Source: Planctomycetota bacterium
GTDB taxonomy: Bacteria > Planctomycetota > UBA1135 > UBA2386
Direction of reading: 5' to 3'
DNA: 37,713 nt
Assembly (NCBI GenBank): GCA_020849665.1
Contig: JADLFX010000032.1
Location: 126,311-164,023 of the forward strand
The notes below the pieces were generated by a model, which saw only the letters and a program-made list of their open reading frames with translations, ran no database searches and was not told the origin of the DNA. Position 1 is the first letter of the stretch, and each line of letters begins with the position of its first letter. Of the stretch, positions 1 to 6,261 are shown one piece after another. The position numbers and the translations under genes were made by a program.

Positions 1-2
1 CT

Positions 3-401
3 GACGCCGCGTTCACCACGGCGCTCGAGGACGATCTGAACACGAGCGAGGCGCTGGCGGCGGTGTTCGAATTCGTGCGTGTGCTGAACAAGGCGCGCCC
101 TTCGGTCGCCGGTGCCGATGCCGCACGCCGGGCGTTCGCGCGTTTCGAGGACGTGCTCGGTTGCCTCGGGTCCGAGCCCCCGCCGAGCGAGGTGCTCGGC
201 CGCGCAGTGCTTCAGGGCGGCGCCGGCCTCGAGGCCGGGGCCAGCGCAGTGCCGGCCGAAGTCCAGACCCTCCTCGCGCAGCGCCAGGCCGCCCGCAAGG
301 CCAAGGACTTCGCCGAGGCCGACCGGCTGCGCGACGAACTCGCGCGCCGCGGCTGGAAGATCGTCGACACGCCGCAGGGCCCGCGCCTGGAACCTGCGTA
401 G
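3..401 (+). CDS. cysS: Cysteinyl-tRNA synthetase, C-terminal part (partial)
   Basis: The 5' end lies outside the window; about 132 C-terminal residues are present, ending in TAG at 399-401. They match the anticodon-binding DALR-type helical domain and tail of bacterial class I cysteinyl-tRNA synthetases. The start of the domain reads as DDLNTSEALAAVFEFVR, a characteristic CysS signature, and the tail has the KAKDFAEADRLRDELARRGW segment seen in nearly every CysS. The enzyme charges tRNA-Cys in the cytoplasm. The catalytic HIGH/KMSKS half is not visible here. The gene converges on the minus-strand gene ending at 410, leaving only 8 bases between stops. Identification is by recognised motifs; I am confident of the family. 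Confidence 0.93.
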   Translation, partial: DAAFTTALEDDLNTSEALAAVFEFVRVLNKARPSVAGADAARRAFARFEDVLGCLGSEPPPSEVLGRAVLQGGAGLEAGASAVPAEVQTLLAQRQAARKAKDFAEADRLRDELARRGWKIVDTPQGPRLEPA

Positions 402-409
402 CGGCCCGC

Positions 410-1687
410 TCAGGGCCGCACGTAGAACCGGTACCCGCCCATGTCGCTGAAGAAGAGCCGGCGCTGGTGCTCGCGCAGCCACGCGCGCCACGCCCCGGCG
501 TCGTCCCCGTGCTTCTGGTCCGTGTAGTTCTCCAGCACGCGGCGGGCACGTGCCGGCTCGCGGCCGGCCTCCAGGTCGGCCACGGCGCGTTCCAGGATGC
601 GCGGGTCGTGGTTGGGGATGCCGTAGGCTTCGGCGTCGCGGTCGATCCGGAACACCCAGCGCTCGCTCTTCCGCGTCTGGTCGCCGGTGCCCTCCAGGAC
701 CACGATCGGGTCGCGGTCGAGGTAGGGCAGGGCAGCAGCGATCCGGCGCGCGAAGCCGCCCTGGTCCTTCGCCTCGAGCTCGGCCCAGAGATCGGCCAGA
801 TCGGCGTCGTAGTTGCGGGCGATGTCCTTCTTCGACTTCGCGAAGCGGCAGTAGTTGAGCGCCCACTCGCGGCCGCTGGTCACCTTGGGCGCGATCGGCC
901 GCGTGCCCGCGAAGCGCCGCATGTACACGACCGTGTTCACGAACACCTTGCGCGCCTCGTCGCTCATCGCGTCGGGCGCGGCGCAGAAGCCCCACAGGAA
1001 GAGATTGGCCTCGCGCCCGAGCGCCACGGCGTTGACGTTCTTGCTGTTCAGCCCGCCGGCGATCCGTTCGCAGTCGGGGTTGTCGGCGAACCGGAAGCCG
1101 TCCGACACCAGACCGACATTCTGTTCGGCGGGCGGGCCGTGCACGCGCCAGACCTTCAGCGACTTGCCGAGGTCCGCGCCGTCGTGGTACGAGAAGTAGT
1201 TCTTGGGGGTCGGCGCCTCCTCGAGGGTCGGGGTGACGCGGTACGGCGTGCGGAAGATCTCGTGTTCGGCGTCCAGCCCGTGGGCGCCACCGTCCAGGCA
1301 CAGTCAAAGCCAGTCGAGCTTGCGCTGGTGCTGGTTGAGGACCGCGCCGCCGGCCGCGCCGAGGAGGACCATCGGCTTGGCGAAGTCGGCCGGGATGCGC
1401 GCCACCTTCGGCATCTGGAATCCGCTCGCGCCCTTGCCAGCGGTGAAGGGACTCGGAGCGTCCACGATGACCACGTCGAAGCCCTCTGCCAGCGCGGGTT
1501 CGAACGCGGCGAGGTCCGCGGCCTTGGCCGTCTTGAAGTGCTGGCCGAGGAACTCGAGCCAGACCTTGGTCCGCGGGTGGTCGGGAACGCCGGCGTAGAG
1601 GACCGCGAGGTCCTGCCGCGGCGTTGGCTCCTGCGCCATGGCAGGGGCGGCCAGGAGCGCGAGGGCTGCGAGCGAATGGTGGTGCAT
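410..1687 (-). CDS. Candidate selenoprotein: secreted ThuA/class I amidotransferase-like protein with in-frame TGA
   Basis: Read from ATG 1687 (GGAG at 1693-1696, 5 bases upstream) this frame is 426 codons with a single internal TGA at codon 128 (1304-1306) and a real stop at 410-412. Residues 1-18 form a Sec signal peptide with predicted cleavage AMA|QEP. Residues about 25-260 have the alternating hydrophobic strands of a class I amidotransferase/ThuA-like fold (DVVIVDAPSPF, PMVLLGAAGG, NLFLWGFCAAP, FVNTVVYMRRF). The C-terminus (W-W...FSDMGGYRFYV) resembles tails I associate with planctomycete secreted proteins. The first Met after the TGA is 53 codons on, so reinitiation nearby is unlikely, yet the codons right after it (LCLDGGAHGLDAEHEIF) read as good protein. 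With selC only 180 bases away, reading TGA as selenocysteine (motif U-L-C, Cys130) is the best explanation; a fresh nonsense mutation or sequence error is the alternative. Biochemical role unknown. Confidence 0.75.
1276..1299 (-). promoter_or_regulatory. Possible bacterial SECIS hairpin downstream of the in-frame TGA
   Basis: In the mRNA the stretch beginning 4 bases after the UGA can fold as outer stem GCCU/GGGC, a 5-base 5' bulge (GGACG), and inner stem GUGG/CCAC with apical loop CGC. Opening one pair gives loop GCGCC. The apical loop begins about 16-17 bases after the UGA, at the short end of the spacing known for SelB-binding elements. It has a G in the first two loop positions, as the bacterial consensus requires. 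In DNA this GC-rich many hairpins form by chance, so it supports but does not prove selenocysteine insertion. Confidence 0.4.
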
Positions 1688-1773
1688 GGCGACTCCAGCG
1701 TGCGTCGAGCGGCCGATTCTCCGCGCGGGCGCGCGCGAGCGGGAGCGGGTGCCCGTGCTTTTCCCCGATCCAC

Positions 1774-1796
1774 CCGATCCGGTACCACCGGATCGG
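1774..1796. promoter_or_regulatory. Palindromic operator-like site between selC and the selenoprotein candidate
   Basis: A perfect inverted repeat with 10-base arms (CCGATCCGGT and ACCGGATCGG) around the 3-base spacer ACC. It sits in the divergent spacer, 25 bases upstream of the selC -35 box and about 90 bases upstream of the minus-strand ATG. The core half-site ATCCGGT-N3-ACCGGAT recurs at 11617-11633 in another divergent spacer, which suggests a binding site for a dimeric regulator. Function is inferred from symmetry and position only. Confidence 0.45.
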
Positions 1797-1820
1797 CGTG
1801 ACCCGGTCCGGAAACGCGCC

Positions 1821-1849
1821 TTGCCCGGGCCTCACCGGGAGTGAATACT
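1821..1849 (+). promoter_or_regulatory. Sigma70-type promoter for selC
   Basis: The -35 box TTGCCC (1821-1826) and -10 box AATACT (1844-1849) each match four of six consensus positions and are separated by exactly 17 bases. Transcription would begin near 1856, about a dozen bases before the mature tRNA 5' end at 1868. No better promoter is visible between 1688 and 1867 on this strand. Confidence 0.55.
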
Positions 1850-1867
1850 GCGCGCCCCTTACGCCAC

Positions 1868-1966
1868 GGGAGTGGATCGGGGCTGGTGTCCTGCCTGGTC
1901 TTCAAAACCAGCGGGGGTTGTCCCAGTGACGGCCCCGGTGGGTTCGATTCCCATGCGCTCCCGCCA
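1868..1966 (+). tRNA. selC: tRNA-Sec (anticodon UCA)
   Basis: The selenocysteine tRNA, which is charged with serine, converted to Sec, and decodes UGA through SelB. Visible features: an 8-position acceptor arm 1868-1875/1955-1962 (seven pairs, with a G-G mismatch at the eighth). The D stem has the unusually long 6 bp (CGGGGC/GTCCTG) and a 4-base loop TGGT. The anticodon arm is CTGGT-CTTCAAA-ACCAG with anticodon TCA at 1902-1904. A long variable arm is closed by CGGGG/CCCCG, followed by the T arm GTGGG-TTCGATT-CCCAT, discriminator G1963 and encoded CCA. The 99-base length, long D stem and long extra arm separate it from a suppressor tRNA-Ser or Trp. No selA, selB or selD lies in the window. 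An acyl-carrier-protein gene starts 25 bases downstream. Confidence 0.95.
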
Positions 1967-1991
1967 TTCTCCTCGTCTCATCTCGGAAGCC

Positions 1992-2276
1992 ATGACCGAG
2001 CAGCGCTGGAACGAGCACAGCATCCTCGCCGAGATCCGCGGCTACATCGTGGCCTCGTTCCGCGATGGCCGCGGCCAGGGCATCGACGCCCTCACGCCGC
2101 TGGTGGCTTCCGGAATCCTCGACTCGGCGGGCGTGCTGCAGGTGGTGGAGTTCCTGGAGCGTCGCTTCCACATCCAGATCGCGGACGAAGAGGTAGGGCT
2201 GGCGAATTTCCACTGCATCGGCGCACTGGCCAGGATGGTGGCGGGCAAGGTCGCTCCGCCCCCCGGCGAGACATGA
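1992..2276 (+). CDS. Acyl carrier protein-like protein
   Basis: A 94-residue protein from ATG 1992. Four-helix carrier-protein character is seen, with the phosphopantetheine attachment motif GILDSAGVLQVVEFL: Ser45 in Asp-Ser is the predicted attachment residue. This is followed by the typical helix with FLERRFHIQIADEE and a final helix IGALARMV. Carrier proteins of this type shuttle acyl or aminoacyl groups on a 4'-phosphopantetheine arm in the cytoplasm. It is a stand-alone ACP with no synthase neighbours, so the substrate is unknown. Its stop (TGA 2274-2276) overlaps the ATG of the next gene as ATGA, implying translational coupling with the GIDE-LemA protein. A longer in-frame extension upstream would run through the tRNA gene and is not credible. 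Confidence 0.85.
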   Translation: MTEQRWNEHSILAEIRGYIVASFRDGRGQGIDALTPLVASGILDSAGVLQVVEFLERRFHIQIADEEVGLANFHCIGALARMVAGKVAPPPGET

Positions 2277-3502
2277 ATGTCCTGACCCTGGCCCCCGTCG
2301 AGGGGCCGACCGCCTGGGTCATCGTCGCCATCGGGTTGGGGCTGGGTCTCGCACTCTGCTTCGCGGCGGCCGCCGCGGAGCGGCGCGCCTGGATCGCCGC
2401 GCGCGCCCCGCGCCTGCCGATCCGCCTCCTCGCCGTGCACGACGATGCGTGGCTGCGCGGCCGCGCCACCACCGCGAGCCCCCTCACCTGCCCCTGGTTC
2501 GGCGTGGAGTGCATCGCGTTCGCCTACCGGAAGGAGCGCAAGACCACGCGCACCGTGCGCGACAAGGACGGCCGCACGCGCACCGAGGAGAGCTGGAGCG
2601 TCGTGGCCTCCGAGTCCGAGACGGCGCCCTTCACCCTCGTGGAGGCGGACCAGCGCATCGTCGTCCAGGCGCCCGAGGGGGAGATCGAGGCATGGGAGTC
2701 GCTGGGCACGGAGTACGAGGGCGCGTCGCTGCGCCACGAAGCGCGGATCCTCCGGGTGGACGCCGAGGTCTCGGTGCTCGGCGTGAAGCGCGACGACGGG
2801 ACCTTCGGGCCGCTGCGCGAGGTGCCCCTGCTGGTCACCCACGCCGAGCACCACGAGTACACCCGCGGCCGCGAGCGGGCCGGTGTGTGGCTGCGGCGCG
2901 GCGGCCTGCTGCTGGTGCTGCTCGGCAGCGGGACCGGGAGCGGGTTCTTGGCGGGGGAGCCGGGGAGGGAGTTCGCCCTCCCCGTCGCCCTGGGAGTGGG
3001 GCTGGGTGCGCTGGTGCTCGCGTGGACCTGGGCGACGTTCAACCGCCTGGTGCGCGCCCGCAACGCCGTGCGCGCGGCGTGGCGCCAGATCGACGTGGAC
3101 GCCGCAGTGCGCGCCCAGCTGGTCCCCAACCTGGTCGAGGTGGTGAAGGCCTACGGCGCCCACGAGCGCGGCCTTCTCGAGCGGATCGCCGGCCTGCGCA
3201 GCGGCAGCGTCGCGGCGGAGTCCGACGCGGCGCGCACGGTGCGCGCGGTCATCGCGCTGCAGGAGCGCTACCCGGAACTCGCGGCCAGCGGGTTGCACCG
3301 CGACCTGCACGACCGGCTGGTGGCGCTGGAGGAGAAGCTCGCCACCAGCCGCGAGCTCTACAACCGGATGACCAAGGCCTGGAACGACCTGGTCCAGCAG
3401 ATGCCCAGCGGAATCGTGGCTCGCCTGGCCGGACACCGCCCGGCGGAGTTCTTCGCGGCCGACACGGTGGCCCCGCCGCGGGTGGATCTGTCCCAGGCCT
3501 GA
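2273..3502 (+). CDS. GIDE-LemA fusion membrane protein
   Basis: 409 residues. A first membrane helix at about 15-37 is followed by a soluble domain to about 200. Its sequence (SPLTCPWFGVECIAFAYRKE, WSVVASESETAPFTLVEADQ) resembles the GIDE/MULAN intermembrane (BAM-like) domain of mitochondrial ubiquitin ligase relatives. Two further helices at about 203-223 and 236-256 precede a LemA domain. The LemA signature is clear: FNRLVRARNAVRAAWRQIDV, then RAQLVPNLVEVVKAYGAHE. LemA proteins are inner-membrane proteins of poorly known function, sometimes linked to envelope stress and presentation. Fusion of the two domains in one chain is the notable point. The gene overlaps the upstream ACP by four bases, suggesting shared translation. 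It converges with the amidohydrolase gene 21 bases downstream. Confidence 0.82.
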   Translation: MNVLTLAPVEGPTAWVIVAIGLGLGLALCFAAAAAERRAWIAARAPRLPIRLLAVHDDAWLRGRATTASPLTCPWFGVECIAFAYRKERKTTRTVRDKDGRTRTEESWSVVASESETAPFTLVEADQRIVVQAPEGEIEAWESLGTEYEGASLRHEARILRVDAEVSVLGVKRDDGTFGPLREVPLLVTHAEHHEYTRGRERAGVWLRRGGLLLVLLGSGTGSGFLAGEPGREFALPVALGVGLGALVLAWTWATFNRLVRARNAVRAAWRQIDVDAAVRAQLVPNLVEVVKAYGAHERGLLERIAGLRSGSVAAESDAARTVRAVIALQERYPELAASGLHRDLHDRLVALEEKLATSRELYNRMTKAWNDLVQQMPSGIVARLAGHRPAEFFAADTVAPPRVDLSQA

Positions 3503-3523
3503 GCCCCGCCATGCGGAGGGCGA

Positions 3524-4297
3524 TCAGCCCGCGCCGCCGACCCCGGCCAGTGAGGCGCTGGGGGCCGCCGTGGAGCCTCGCAGGAGCCGGGCCGCGTTCC
3601 CGCGCGTGACCAGCCACTCTGCCTGCGGATCGAGGCGCAACATCCGGATCTTGTGGAGCTCCACGGCCGGGTGCAGCCACGGTCCGTCGCTCCCGAAGAG
3701 CAGCTTGTGCGGCCCGGCCCTGCGGACCGCCTCCACCAGATAGTCGAACCGGCGGACTCCGGAGGTGTCGGCATGCACGTTGGCATGGCGGACCATCAGG
3801 TCGATCACGGTGAGGTGGGCCCGCCAGTCGTCGGCGAAGGACCCCAGGTGCGCGATCACGATCGGTACTTCGGGGTACTCGCCCGCCAGCATCTCGACCG
3901 TGTGTGCTTGTCCGGCCACGTCGAGGAGCAGGGGGAGGCCTTCCGCCCGGGCGGCCTCCAGCACCTCCCTGCCGGGTAGCGCGTCGTGTCCGTGCACCTT
4001 GATGCCGCGGAAGCCGTAGCGCGTCCGCGCGCGGCGCACGAGGGCGTGGACCCGGCCCGCGTCCTGCCTCGGGTGGACCATGGCGAAGCCCACGAGCCTG
4101 GGGCGGTGGCGGGCCACCAGGGCCGCCAGCGCGCGGTGGGCGCGTAGCGAGTCGTCGTGGAAGGCGGGAACCACGACCGTACGCCTGATCCCGCATGCGG
4201 CGGCCCGCGCCAGGTAGGCCCGCAGGGGTGCTCGCGTGTTCCAGGGAGCCGTCAGGGCGTCGCCCGGTCCGGCGTGGCAGTGGAAATCGATGACCAT
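3524..4297 (-). CDS. Amidohydrolase-2 family metal-dependent hydrolase
   Basis: 257 residues from ATG 4297. The metal-binding motif D-F-H-C-H at residues 4-8 is at the very N-terminus, which fixes this start. Further TIM-barrel active-site features follow in order: GIKVHGHDAL, a metal-type histidine in VIVIAHLGSFADDW, and the late aspartate in KLLFGSDGPW. This matches the Amidohydro_2 (PF04909) family, whose members decarboxylate or hydrolyse small organic acids and lactones in the cytoplasm. The substrate cannot be read from sequence. It lies 47 bases downstream of the 372-residue orphan on the same strand, so it may be co-transcribed with the accessory operon, or may simply be the native neighbour of the LemA gene. 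Confidence 0.85.
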   Translation of the reverse strand: MVIDFHCHAGPGDALTAPWNTRAPLRAYLARAAACGIRRTVVVPAFHDDSLRAHRALAALVARHRPRLVGFAMVHPRQDAGRVHALVRRARTRYGFRGIKVHGHDALPGREVLEAARAEGLPLLLDVAGQAHTVEMLAGEYPEVPIVIAHLGSFADDWRAHLTVIDLMVRHANVHADTSGVRRFDYLVEAVRRAGPHKLLFGSDGPWLHPAVELHKIRMLRLDPQAEWLVTRGNAARLLRGSTAAPSASLAGVGGAG

Positions 4298-4344
4298 GCG
4301 TGGGCCCACTCGGCGACGCCCACCGACGCCGCCTGGGTCAGGAC

Positions 4345-5463
4345 TCAGAGCGTGTTCACGCGCCGGGGGCCTGGGTGCACCCGCGCCGGCGGCGGCAGGG
4401 CTGGCCTCTGGTCCCACGGTAGGGCGGTCGGCGGCGCCTGACGCAGCACCCCGACCGACTGGGCGCTGGTCACCCAGTCCTCCGAGTGGACCGCGATCCA
4501 CTCCAGCAGGAAGTCGAAGCGGTCCTGGTTGATCGTGTTGGCCAGGTCGGTGACGGCCAGCCACTGCAGGATCTCACGGCCCGAGATCCCCATGCGCTGG
4601 CGGGCGGACGTGGCCGGCGTCTCCCGCAGGTGCTGTGTGAGCAGGTCCTCGATCACGTCGTAGGCCGTGTCGGCGCCGAACACGTTGCGGACGTCGGGGG
4701 CGCCTAGCACCGCGAAGGCCTCCTCCAACACCTGGAGCATCTCCACCGTGAGCACGTGCACGTGGCCGTATGACATGAACTTCAGGTTGTTGCGCAGGTC
4801 CAGCCCGGCCCGGCGCACCATGGCGATGCTCCCGAACGTCGGCTCGGCCCCGCCCGTGCGGATCACCTGCGAGACCCGCTTGTCCCGCCAGTACGTGACC
4901 ACCTGCCAGATGAAGAAGCTGAAGAGCCGGTGGAAGTCGCCGTTCGACGGGATGCCGGCCGGAAGCTCGCTCCCCCCGTAGCCGAACACGCGGCGGTAGG
5001 CGATGTGCCGTTCGCGCTGAGTGTAGCGCAGCACCTCGCGCCGGTCGAATCGGTAGAGCCCAAGGGCGCCGTCGCCGCCCGAGATCTTGATCTTCCCCGC
5101 GAGGAAGAGCTCACGCAGCCGTCTGCACGCGCGGAAGACCCCGAGCTTCTCCATCTGGTAGATGTAGTAGAGGCTAGCGACCGCCCCGATCCGCTCGGAG
5201 GACACATGCTCCACGTCGTCGTAGGGTGCGACGTCGATGGGAGTGTCGACGGAGTCCACGTCCGGGGCCGTCCCGTCCCCGATGCCGACCAAGCCCGAGA
5301 GGCCTCCATCAGGAGTGGGTTGGTCGGCTCGGTAGCTCGCAAGGAGCTGGGCGAGAGCCTCCTGGTGGTCTCGCAGGCGTTCCTTCCGCTGTTCAGGGCT
5401 GCCCGGCTCCGACTCGATCTCCGCCAGCTGGCGAAGGAATTGAAGTATCTCACTAAGTGCCAT
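4345..5463 (-). CDS. Hypothetical protein, 372 residues, end of the accessory operon
   Basis: ATG at 5463. I do not recognise a named family. The first 60 residues are a charged amphipathic helix (ILQFLRQLAEIE, RLRDHQEALAQLL) followed by an acidic linker. Residues about 95-330 are a compact, mostly helical domain rich in aromatic residues (VASLYYIYQMEKLGVFRACR, FSFFIWQVVTYWRDKRVSQV, NLKFMSYGHVHVLTVEMLQ, NVFGADTAYDVIEDLL). The tail is Pro/Arg-rich. No signal peptide or membrane helix is evident, so a cytoplasmic structural or adaptor role is possible but not shown. It follows the coiled-coil gene by 98 bases. Base composition is intermediate between that gene and the surrounding genome. The helix around IYQMEKLGVFR looks conserved in style and would be the best query. 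Confidence 0.7.
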   Translation of the reverse strand: MALSEILQFLRQLAEIESEPGSPEQRKERLRDHQEALAQLLASYRADQPTPDGGLSGLVGIGDGTAPDVDSVDTPIDVAPYDDVEHVSSERIGAVASLYYIYQMEKLGVFRACRRLRELFLAGKIKISGGDGALGLYRFDRREVLRYTQRERHIAYRRVFGYGGSELPAGIPSNGDFHRLFSFFIWQVVTYWRDKRVSQVIRTGGAEPTFGSIAMVRRAGLDLRNNLKFMSYGHVHVLTVEMLQVLEEAFAVLGAPDVRNVFGADTAYDVIEDLLTQHLRETPATSARQRMGISGREILQWLAVTDLANTINQDRFDFLLEWIAVHSEDWVTSAQSVGVLRQAPPTALPWDQRPALPPPARVHPGPRRVNTL

Positions 5464-5561
5464 GTGTCACCGATCCAACCAATCAAGAAAACGCCGACAG
5501 TCGAAGCCCACATACCGAGACAGGAGTTTGCATCGCTGCCAAGCTTGTGTCCACCTCGTCA

Positions 5562-6251
5562 CTAAGGTTCAAGCAACGAACAGGCCACCTCAAGACACAT
5601 TATCCTTTGCACGTCCTTGTTTTCCTTCTTGAGCTCATCAAAAGCACTCTGCACGTCCTTGAGCAACGTCGGCGCGACCTTGTCCCGAAGAACGCTCTTC
5701 ACTAGCGGGACAACAGCATCATGTATAACAGCCTTCATGTGCGTTTGTCGGTCGTTGTCATGCTTGGCGTTCCAGAACTTCTTCAGCTTCCCAAGAAGCA
5801 CTGGACAGCCTTGGTACGTACTGGAAACGTCATCAGGCGTGTCAGTCGCAAGAGCGCGGGCGTAGCTGATAACATCACATGCGAGACGCTCAATATCGTC
5901 TCCGCGCTTGAGTTCCCTTCCCCCGCGCTGAAGAACCAACTCCTTGAGTGCTTGAGGGACCACGTCAGGGACATGCGGCTTCGATACAAGGGGTTTCAAC
6001 TGAGCACGGAGTGTGGTGATAGCCTTGCGAGAGCTCTGGGAATGCCCGAGCAGTCTCCTGATCTGCTGCTTCTGCGTGTTGATACCCTTGCGGAAGCTTC
6101 GGGTATCCTCAAGAAGCCTCTTGATCATCTCTTCCTGCTTGTTGATATCCTTGCGAAAGCTCTGGGAATCATTGAGAAGTGTCTTGAGCTGCTGCTTCTG
6201 CGTGTTGATCGGATCGTGACTCTTGTTGCTCTTGTTGCTCTTGTTGCTCAT
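5562..6251 (-). CDS. Coiled-coil protein with four 21-residue repeats, lower GC
   Basis: 229 residues from ATG 6251 (an ATG at 6260 would add three). After three copies of Ser-Asn-Lys (a 9-base DNA repeat at 6222-6248) come four 21-residue units, each three heptads. They start INTQKQQLKTLLND, INKQEEMIKRLLED, INTQKQQIRRLLGH and ITTLRAQLKPLV, with SFRK closing most units: a short parallel coiled coil. The C-terminal half (about 95-229) is a helical domain with ERLACDVISYARALA and HDAVVPLVKSVLRDKVAPTLL. No catalytic motif or membrane helix is seen. GC falls to about 42-58% by line counts, far below the window average, pointing to recent acquisition. The gene begins ten bases after the stop of the 513-residue gene. 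An open frame exists on the opposite strand, but operon direction and protein character favour this strand. Confidence 0.68.
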   Translation of the reverse strand: MSNKSNKSNKSHDPINTQKQQLKTLLNDSQSFRKDINKQEEMIKRLLEDTRSFRKGINTQKQQIRRLLGHSQSSRKAITTLRAQLKPLVSKPHVPDVVPQALKELVLQRGGRELKRGDDIERLACDVISYARALATDTPDDVSSTYQGCPVLLGKLKKFWNAKHDNDRQTHMKAVIHDAVVPLVKSVLRDKVAPTLLKDVQSAFDELKKENKDVQRIMCLEVACSLLEP

Positions 6252-6261
6252 GGGGCACATG

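Noticed and set aside
410..1687. Treating the 410-1687 locus as a decayed pseudogene or two separate genes
   Set aside because: Only one stop interrupts an otherwise clean frame, there is no frameshift, the second part has no nearby start, and selC is adjacent. Pseudogene remains the fallback if selB is absent.
2042..3436. Long minus-strand open frame opposite the ACP and LemA genes
   Set aside because: Its His/Gln/Arg-rich translation is typical of antisense shadows in high-GC DNA, while the plus-strand products match known families.
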